From: Pseudomonas parafulva NBRC 16636 = DSM 17004
GTDB taxonomy: Bacteria > Pseudomonadota > Gammaproteobacteria > Pseudomonadales > Pseudomonadaceae
DNA length: 64,000 bases
Direction of reading: 5' to 3'
Assembly: GCF_000730645.1 (NCBI RefSeq)
Contig: NZ_BBIU01000016.1
Location: 163,230-227,229, forward strand
Positions within the stretch are counted from its first letter, which is position 1. Each line of letters begins with the position of its first letter. The notes under the pieces were generated by a model. It was not told where the DNA came from. It ran no database searches and saw only the letters and a list, made by a program, of their open reading frames with translations. Both the position numbers and the translations under genes were made by a program. Shown here piece after piece: positions 58,263-64,000 of the stretch.

Positions 58263-58703
58263 ATGAGCCTGCCGCGCAACAGCCCACGCCGTACCACCCG
58301 CCCTGATAGCAGGCGCGTCGGTGGCGGATGGCTGAGCCTGTTCGCCATGTGGATGATCTTCATCGGCCCGCTGATATCGCAGTCGATGCCGATGGACCAC
58401 TCGGCGGGCATGCCCATGAGCATGAACATGCCCATGGACATGCCGATGCCGGCTGCCCACGATCATGGTGACGGCCACCACGGCCAGGGCAGTGACGGCC
58501 AGCTGCATGTGATGTGGGAGAAGTGCGGCTATTGCAGCCTGCTCTTCAATTGCCCTGCACTGCCACAAACTCTCAGCCCGCTCAGTGTTGCGGGCATTAC
58601 GCCCACCTCCCCCACCCCGGCGACCACGCACCAGGGCCATGCCCGGCAGGCTGTATTCCCCGGTGCGCGCAGCCGCGCCCCGCCATTCCCGATCAGCGTC
58701 TGA
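58263..58703 (+). CDS. DUF2946-type Met/His-rich protein, copper-locus gene 2
   Basis: A 146-residue protein with one hydrophobic helix (about 24-40) and a striking methionine/histidine-rich stretch (about 41-75), with repeated MPM, MNM and DHG units. A CGYC pair near residue 88 follows. The Met-rich part looks like a Cu(I)/Cu(II) ligand array of the kind found in CopA/CopC-type proteins. DUF2946 is the likely family. It is 22 bp after the chaperone and 64 bp before oprC. Confidence 0.78.
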   Translation: MSLPRNSPRRTTRPDSRRVGGGWLSLFAMWMIFIGPLISQSMPMDHSAGMPMSMNMPMDMPMPAAHDHGDGHHGQGSDGQLHVMWEKCGYCSLLFNCPALPQTLSPLSVAGITPTSPTPATTHQGHARQAVFPGARSRAPPFPISV

Positions 58704-58767
58704 AACCCTTTCGCGTACGAGGCCACGAGGCTTCGCGCCCCCTTATGACTGATCGACTGGAATCATT

Positions 58768-60834
58768 ATGTACGGCTGCACCCCTGTTTTTGCCCTATCC
58801 CTGCGTGGGACCATCGCCGTGCTCTGCGGCTCGCTGCTGGCCCCCGTGGCCCTGGCCGCCGACCCCGCACATGCAGGCCACCTCATCGATGCCCCCGAGC
58901 TCAGCCCCACGGTGATCACCGCCGTGGCCCCCAGTTCGCCCCTGACCGTGGTCACCAACCCCAAGGACCCGCGCCAGCCCGTGCCCGCCAGTGACGGCGC
59001 CGACTACCTCAAGACCATCCCGGGCTTCTCGGCCATACGCGCCGGCGGTACCAATGGCGACCCGGTACTGCGCGGCATGTTCGGCTCACGCCTGAACATC
59101 CTCACCAATGGCGGCCTGATGCTGGGCGCCTGCCCCAACCGCATGGACGCCCCAACGTCGTATATCTCGCCGGAAACCTATGACCGCCTGACGGTGATCA
59201 AAGGCCCGCAAAGCGTGATCTGGGGCCCAGGCGGCTCGGCAGGCACCATTTTGTTCGAACGCGAGCCGGAAAAGTTCGGCACCCTGGGCAGCCGCGTCAA
59301 CGCCAGCCTTTTGACCGGTTCCAATGGCCGTTTCGACAAGGTGGTGGACGCCGCTGCCGGCAACAGCCAGGCCTATGCCCGCTTTGTGGGCAACCAGTCG
59401 CGTTCCGGTGACTACAAGGACGGCAACGGCCACCACGTGCCGTCGCGCTGGGACAAATGGAACGGCGACGTCGCCCTGGGCTGGACGCCCGACGCCGACA
59501 CCCTGCTGGAACTCACCGCTGGCAAAGGTGATGGCGAGGCCCGCTATGCCGGCCGTGGCATGGACGGCTCGCAGTTCAAGCGCGAAAGCCTGGGCCTGCG
59601 TTTCGAAAAGTCCAACCTGGGTGAGGTGCTCGACAAGGTCGAAGCCCAGGTCTACTACAACTACGCCGACCACGTGATGGACAACTACAGCCTGCGCACC
59701 CCGTCAGGCAAAGGCATGATGGGCATGCCCATGGTCAGCAACGTTGACCGCCGCACCCTTGGCGCGCGTATCAAGGCCACCTGGCGCTGGGCCGACGTGC
59801 AATTGATCAGCGGCATCGACGCGCAGACCAACGAACACCGCAAGCGTGGCGGCATGGGCGTGGATGCACACCGTGGCCAGCCCTGGACCAAGGATGCCGA
59901 CTTCCACAACTATGGGGCCTTCGGCGAGCTGACGTGGTACGTCAGCGGTGAAGACCGCCTGATCACCGGTGCCCGACTGGACCGGGCCTCGGCTCGCGAC
60001 TTCCGCAAGGGCAGTGCCACTGAAAACGACACCCGTGCCGACACCCTGCCCAGCGGTTTCGTCCGCTATGAGCACGACCTGGCATCGCTACCGGCAACTG
60101 CCTACATCGGCCTGGGCCATGCCCAGCGGTTCCCTGACTATTGGGAGCTGTTCTCGCCAAAGAGGGCACCGGCCGGCGCTGTCAATGCCTTCGACGGCAT
60201 CAAGCCTGAGAAGACTACCCAACTCGACTTCGGTATCCAGTACCGTGGCGAGCGCCTGGAAGCCTGGGCCTCAGGCTACGTGGGGCAGGTGCGCGACTAC
60301 ATTCTGTTCGACTACCGCACCGGCATGATGGGCATGACCACCTCCCAGGCGCAGAACATCGACGCCCGCATCATGGGCGGCGAACTGGGTGCTGCGTACC
60401 AGCTGACCGATACCTGGAAGGCCGACGCCACGCTGGCCTATGCCTGGGGCAAGAACAGCAGCGATGGCAAGGCGCTGCCGCAGATGCCACCGCTGGAAAG
60501 CCGCCTGGGCCTCACCTATACCCGCGACGCCTGGAGCGCCGGTGCCCTCTGGCGCCTGGTGGACGAGCAAAACCGCATCGCCCGCAACCAGGGCAACGTG
60601 GTGGGCAAGGACTATGGCACCAGCGCAGGCTTTGGCGTGTTCTCGCTGAACGGTGCCTACAAGGTGAGCAAGAACCTCAAGCTGAGCGCCGGGGTGGACA
60701 ACCTGTTCAACAAAGCCTACGCCGAGCACCTGAACCTGGCCGGCAATGCCGGTTTCGGCTACCCGGCCAGCGACCCGCAGCCGGTCAATGAACCCGGCAG
60801 AACGCTCTGGACCAAGGTCGACTTCAGCTTCTGA
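58768..60834 (+). CDS. oprC: TonB-dependent copper receptor OprC
   Basis: An outer-membrane TonB-dependent transporter of 688 residues. A signal peptide (about 1-30, ending VALAADP) is followed by the plug domain (about 45-165) and a 22-strand barrel ending in the aromatic TKVDFSF. The copper ligands described for P. aeruginosa OprC are a C-x3-M in the plug and an H-x-M in the barrel; here Cys122/Met126 (ACPNRMDAP) and His302/Met304 (DHVMDNY) are at the matching separation. It should import copper from the medium in a TonB-ExbBD-driven way. It lies within a run of copper genes. Confidence 0.95.
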   Translation: MYGCTPVFALSLRGTIAVLCGSLLAPVALAADPAHAGHLIDAPELSPTVITAVAPSSPLTVVTNPKDPRQPVPASDGADYLKTIPGFSAIRAGGTNGDPVLRGMFGSRLNILTNGGLMLGACPNRMDAPTSYISPETYDRLTVIKGPQSVIWGPGGSAGTILFEREPEKFGTLGSRVNASLLTGSNGRFDKVVDAAAGNSQAYARFVGNQSRSGDYKDGNGHHVPSRWDKWNGDVALGWTPDADTLLELTAGKGDGEARYAGRGMDGSQFKRESLGLRFEKSNLGEVLDKVEAQVYYNYADHVMDNYSLRTPSGKGMMGMPMVSNVDRRTLGARIKATWRWADVQLISGIDAQTNEHRKRGGMGVDAHRGQPWTKDADFHNYGAFGELTWYVSGEDRLITGARLDRASARDFRKGSATENDTRADTLPSGFVRYEHDLASLPATAYIGLGHAQRFPDYWELFSPKRAPAGAVNAFDGIKPEKTTQLDFGIQYRGERLEAWASGYVGQVRDYILFDYRTGMMGMTTSQAQNIDARIMGGELGAAYQLTDTWKADATLAYAWGKNSSDGKALPQMPPLESRLGLTYTRDAWSAGALWRLVDEQNRIARNQGNVVGKDYGTSAGFGVFSLNGAYKVSKNLKLSAGVDNLFNKAYAEHLNLAGNAGFGYPASDPQPVNEPGRTLWTKVDFSF

Positions 60835-60844
60835 CAACAATAAA

Positions 60845-60865
60845 GGGCGCGGCAATGCTGCGCCC
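60845..60865 (+). terminator. Small hairpin between oprC and the PepSY gene
   Basis: GGGCGC and GCGCCC form a 6-bp stem around a 9-base loop, 10 bases after the oprC stop and 26 before the next start. No T-run follows. It may lower expression of the downstream gene relative to oprC. Confidence 0.35.
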
Positions 60866-60891
60866 AACGGCTGTTCATACGGGAGGTTCCC

Positions 60892-62256
60892 ATGAGAGGA
60901 ACACGCGTTTCATTCTACAACCTGGCCTGGCGTTGGCATTTCTATGCGGGGCTGTTCGTGGCCCCATTCATGATCCTGCTGGCGATCACCGGGATCATCT
61001 ACCTGTTCAAGCCGCAACTGGACCCATTGCTGTACCGCGACCTGATGGTGGTCGAAGCCGGTCATCACCGACAAGGTGCGGACGTGATGCTGGCCGAGGT
61101 TCGCAAGGCCCACCCCAAGGGGCACGTCGGCCAGTACCTGCCGCCTGCCACCCCCACACGCAGCGCACAGTTTGTTGTGCATGAAGACGGGCGCGAGCTG
61201 AACGTCTTCGTCAACCCGTACAGCGGCAAGGTGCTGGGCGAGCAGGATGCCAAGCGCAACCTGCAGGCCATTGCCCGCGCCCTGCATGGCGAACTGATGG
61301 TGGGCACCGTGGGTGACCGGCTGGTGGAGCTCGCAGCAGGCTGGGGCATCGTGCTGGTGGTGTCGGGCCTTTACTTGTGGTGGCCACGCGGGCGCAAGGG
61401 CGGTGGCGTGCTGTGGCCACGGTTGGCGGCCCGTGGGCGGTTGCTGTGGCGCGACCTGCATGCGGTCAGCGGCTTCTGGGGCTCGGCCCTGTTATTGCTG
61501 ATGCTGCTCAGTGGCATGACCTGGACCGGGCTGTGGGGCAAGCAGTATGCCGAACTGTGGAACCGTTTTCCGGCAGCCATGTGGAACGACGTGCCCAAAT
61601 CGGACCAGCAGGCGGGTGCGCTGAACAGCGCCCACCGCCAGACCGTACCATGGGCCATGGAGAACACGCCGATGCCGCAGTCTGGTGCCCACGCCGAGCA
61701 CGCAGGCCACCACGGTATGTCGAACATGCCCGCCGCCCCCCAGGTCAGCGTGCAGCAGGTGGAGGATATCGCCACTTCGCGCCAGGTCGAGCCGGGTTAC
61801 AGCATCACCCTGCCCACCACCGCCGAGGGCGTGTTCACCGTGGCCGTGTTCGCCGACGACCCACGCAACGACGCCACCCTGCATGTAGACCAGTACACCG
61901 GCAATGTGCTGGCCGACGTGCGCTGGCAGGACTACAGCCCTGTGGCACGGGCCACCGAGCTGGGCGTGATGCTGCATGAAGGCCGAATGTTTGGTGCTGT
62001 CAACCAGGTCATCATTCTGCTGATATGCCTGATGATTCTGCTGGGCTCGGTGAGCGGGTTGGTGATGTGGTGGCAACGCCGCCCTACTGGCGGGCTGGGC
62101 GTCCCCCCCTTGCGCCATGACCTGCCACGCTGGAAGGCGGCGGTAGCGGTGATGCTGGTGCTCGGCGTGTTGTTTCCGTTGGTGGGGATATCGATGATTG
62201 CCTTGTGGGTGGTCGATAGTCTGGTAATGAGGCGCAAAGCCCTGGCCAGTGTGTGA
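60892..62256 (+). CDS. PepSY-associated transmembrane protein, copper locus
   Basis: A 454-residue inner-membrane protein of the PepSY_TM (iron/copper-regulated) family. It has four hydrophobic helices: about 15-38, 143-165, 190-212 and a pair at about 365-450, with large periplasmic loops. The loop near 258-275 is His/Met-rich (HAEHAGHHGMSNM), a likely copper contact. Conserved W-R-W-H at the start (LAWRWHFYAGL) and the LHGELMVG and LHEGRMFG repeats hold histidines typical of membrane haem or metal reductases. A reductase or permease role in copper use is plausible. GGGAGG precedes the ATG. Confidence 0.88.
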   Translation: MRGTRVSFYNLAWRWHFYAGLFVAPFMILLAITGIIYLFKPQLDPLLYRDLMVVEAGHHRQGADVMLAEVRKAHPKGHVGQYLPPATPTRSAQFVVHEDGRELNVFVNPYSGKVLGEQDAKRNLQAIARALHGELMVGTVGDRLVELAAGWGIVLVVSGLYLWWPRGRKGGGVLWPRLAARGRLLWRDLHAVSGFWGSALLLLMLLSGMTWTGLWGKQYAELWNRFPAAMWNDVPKSDQQAGALNSAHRQTVPWAMENTPMPQSGAHAEHAGHHGMSNMPAAPQVSVQQVEDIATSRQVEPGYSITLPTTAEGVFTVAVFADDPRNDATLHVDQYTGNVLADVRWQDYSPVARATELGVMLHEGRMFGAVNQVIILLICLMILLGSVSGLVMWWQRRPTGGLGVPPLRHDLPRWKAAVAVMLVLGVLFPLVGISMIALWVVDSLVMRRKALASV

Positions 62257-62296
62257 TTTGTCTGGTTGGCCGTAACAGGGTCTGCGCCTGTGAAAC

Positions 62297-62320
62297 CGAG
62301 CGCCGCGCAGGCGGCGCTCG
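62297..62320 (+). terminator. Hairpin after the PepSY gene
   Basis: CGAGCGCCGC (62297-62306) and GCGGCGCTCG (62311-62320) are exact complements with a 4-base loop. The flanks (GCCTGTGAAACC on the left) recall common P. putida extragenic repeats. It closes the copper cluster 41 bases after the stop. No T-run follows. The rest of the 232-bp gap to the next gene holds nothing I can name. Confidence 0.55.
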
Positions 62321-62488
62321 ATCTCGCAAGCGCTGCCCTCGCCACGCCGAACACTTTTCAGCACCATTCTGCGCCTCCCTGCTACCCAAAAGTCGAGTCG
62401 ATCTGTCGCGCCCCGAAATGGGACGAGCGTGTTAGCCTAGCTGGCTAGCTCAGACAAGAAGACAGACCTTTACAAGGGAATGCAGCCT

Positions 62489-63895
62489 ATGACGCAAACC
62501 GTACCCAACCCACCTGAAGAACAGCACCTGCAGCGCAACCTCACCAACCGCCACATCCAGTTGATCGCCATCGGTGGCGCCATCGGCACCGGCCTGTTCA
62601 TGGGCTCGGGCAAGACCATCAGCCTGGCCGGCCCGTCGATCATCTTCGTCTACATGATCATCGGCTTCATGCTGTTCTTCGTCATGCGTGCCATGGGCGA
62701 GTTGCTGCTGTCGAACTTGAACTACAAATCGTTCATCGACTTTTCCGCCGACCTGCTCGGCCCTTGGGCCGGCTACTTCACCGGCTGGACGTACTGGTTC
62801 TGCTGGGTGGTCACTGGCATCGCCGACGTGGTCGCCATCGCTGCCTACACGCAATTCTGGTTCCCGGACCTTCCCCAGTGGATACCCGCACTGACCTGCG
62901 TGGCGGTGCTGCTGTCGCTGAACCTGGTCACGGTCAAGCTGTTCGGCGAGATGGAGTTCTGGTTCGCGCTGATCAAGATCATCGCCATCCTCGGCCTGGT
63001 CGCCACCGGCCTGTACATGGTGGTCACCGGTTTCACCTCGCCAAGCGGGCGTACTGCGCAACTGGCCAACCTGTGGAACGACGCCGGGATGTTCCCGCAC
63101 GGGGTCATGGGCTTCTTCGCCGGCTTCCAGATCGCTGTGTTCGCCTTCGTCGGCATCGAGCTGGTGGGCACCACCGCCGCCGAAGCCAAGAACCCCGAGC
63201 GCACCCTGCCCCGGGCGATCAATTCCATCCCGATCCGCATCATCGTGTTCTACGTGCTTGCGCTGATCGCGATCATGGCCGTTACCCCATGGCGCGACGT
63301 GGTGCCAGGCAAGAGCCCGTTCGTTGAGCTATTCGTGCTGGCCGGCCTGCCGGCAGCAGCCAGCATCATCAATTTCGTGGTGCTGACCTCGGCAGCCTCG
63401 TCGGCGAACAGCGGCGTGTTCTCCACCAGCCGCATGCTGTTTGGCCTAGCCCAGGAAGGCGACGCCCCCAAAGCGTTTGAGAAGTTGTCGCGCCGCGCAG
63501 TGCCGGCCAACGGCCTGTACTTCTCGTGCCTCTGCCTGCTGCTGGGTGCGGTGCTGATCTACCTGGTGCCGAATGTGATCGAGGCGTTCACCCTGGTGAC
63601 CACGGTGTCGGCGGTGCTGTTCATGTTCGTCTGGACGTTGATCCTGCTGTCGTACCTGAGCTACCGCAAGCACCGTGCACCGCTGCACCTGGCCTCGAAG
63701 TACAAGATGCCGGGCGGGCGCTTCATGTGCTACGTATGCCTGGCGTTCTTCGCTTTCATTCTGGTGCTGCTCAGCCTGGAAGCCGACACCCGCTCGGCGC
63801 TGGTAGTCACGCCTATCTGGTTCGTGCTGCTGGCAGTGACCTACCAGGGCGTACGCCGCAGGCGCCATCCGCGCACGGCAGTCCGTAACGGCTAA
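62489..63895 (+). CDS. cycA: D-serine/D-alanine/glycine permease (CycA-type)
   Basis: A 468-residue APC-superfamily amino-acid/proton symporter with about 12 hydrophobic helices. It opens with the hallmark LIAIGGAIGTGLFMGSG of the first helix and shows VGTTAAEAKNPERTLPRAINSIP, the conserved intracellular block. The pattern and position match CycA-type permeases for D-Ala, D-Ser and Gly; substrate specificity is inferred. Two ATGs lie close: 62480 directly abuts AAGGGA, and 62489 has a 10-base spacing, so I use the latter. It is convergent with the gene at the right edge. Confidence 0.9.
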   Translation: MTQTVPNPPEEQHLQRNLTNRHIQLIAIGGAIGTGLFMGSGKTISLAGPSIIFVYMIIGFMLFFVMRAMGELLLSNLNYKSFIDFSADLLGPWAGYFTGWTYWFCWVVTGIADVVAIAAYTQFWFPDLPQWIPALTCVAVLLSLNLVTVKLFGEMEFWFALIKIIAILGLVATGLYMVVTGFTSPSGRTAQLANLWNDAGMFPHGVMGFFAGFQIAVFAFVGIELVGTTAAEAKNPERTLPRAINSIPIRIIVFYVLALIAIMAVTPWRDVVPGKSPFVELFVLAGLPAAASIINFVVLTSAASSANSGVFSTSRMLFGLAQEGDAPKAFEKLSRRAVPANGLYFSCLCLLLGAVLIYLVPNVIEAFTLVTTVSAVLFMFVWTLILLSYLSYRKHRAPLHLASKYKMPGGRFMCYVCLAFFAFILVLLSLEADTRSALVVTPIWFVLLAVTYQGVRRRRHPRTAVRNG

Positions 63896-63903
63896 CAGCC
63901 CAA

Positions 63904-63922
63904 GGGGCCGCAAAGCGGCCCT
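63904..63922. terminator. Hairpin between convergent genes at the right edge
   Basis: GGGCCGC (63905-63911) and GCGGCCC (63915-63921), with an added G-T pair outside, form an 8-bp stem around AAA. It sits 9 bases after the cycA stop in a 66-bp convergent gap and could serve both strands. No strong T-run is present. Confidence 0.5.
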
Positions 63923-63961
63923 CGCCCTGCGAGCAGTCTTATTACCCATTAAACTGCGCAC

Positions 63962-64000
63962 TTATTTCAGCTCGCTGTTGCTGTAGATCTTGATCTTGAT
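63962..64000 (-). CDS. C-terminal end of a gene cut by the window edge
   Basis: Read on the minus strand, an open frame enters at the right edge and ends with IKIKIYSNSELK and TAA. Only 12 residues are visible, so the product cannot be identified. Strand and frame are supported by the hairpin-separated convergent layout with cycA and by the lack of a stop in the visible part. Confidence 0.45.
   Translation of the reverse strand: MKIKIYSNSELK

Noticed and set aside
63962..64000. Urea ABC transporter protein UrtA at the right edge, as expected from P. putida gene order
   Set aside because: Only 12 C-terminal residues are visible and they do not identify the family.

Overview
The window is GC-rich, densely coded chromosomal DNA from a gammaproteobacterium. 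Gene content and order (thiD-thiE-hemL, ybeZ-ybeY-corC-lnt, leuS-lptE-holA, lipA-lipB-ybeD-dacA-rlpA-sltB1-rodA-mrdA-rlmH-rsfS-nadD-proA, prmA-dusB-fis-purH-purD-retS, a split cob cluster, an oprC copper cluster) match what I know of Pseudomonas, most closely the P. putida group. REP-like repeats with the P. putida style core support this. I see no rRNA, tRNA, IS element, prophage or CRISPR array. No gene-free stretch exceeds about 270 bases.

Layout. 1-4 kb: an AidB-type acyl-CoA dehydrogenase and a 7TM-DISM sensor kinase on the minus strand. 4-19 kb: mostly plus-strand core genes for thiamine, tetrapyrrole, RNA processing and ribosome maturation, lipoprotein acylation, leucyl-tRNA synthesis, LPS assembly, the DNA polymerase delta subunit, ribosome rescue (a small arfA with a terminator inside its own reading frame) and a lytic transglycosylase. 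19-31.5 kb: a long minus-strand block for peptidoglycan recycling, lipoate attachment, cell elongation (PBP2, RodA, RlpA, SltB1, DacA), ribosome silencing, NAD and proline synthesis. 31.7-38.4 kb: DNA repair, a DedA-PAP2 fusion, a Lon-substrate-domain protein, LrgAB, a MaoC hydratase, PrmA and a zinc-ribbon membrane protein. 38.6-46 kb: dusB-fis, purH, purD and the hybrid sensor retS.

46.0-48.1 kb is the accessory part: three consecutive minus-strand genes of 207-230 codons without recognisable function. They share a fixed-spacing motif and similar layouts, so they look like diverged paralogues. A 15-bp inverted repeat sits directly in front of the first gene's Shine-Dalgarno. This is my best candidate for an undescribed system.

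48.2-55.8 kb is a cobalamin (corrin ring) cluster arranged as two divergent arms, cobG-cobH-cobI-cbiG/cobJ (minus) and cobL-cbiD-cobK (plus). It mixes an aerobic-route enzyme (CobG) with anaerobic-route proteins (CbiD, CbiG). 55.9-57.2 kb is an NfeD/SPFH pair. 57.3-62.3 kb is a copper-handling cluster: two DUF2946-like proteins, a PCu(A)C chaperone, the OprC-type copper receptor and a PepSY-type membrane protein. The window ends with a CycA-type amino-acid permease and the last codons of a convergent gene.

All assignments come from reading sequence motifs and gene order. No database search was run.
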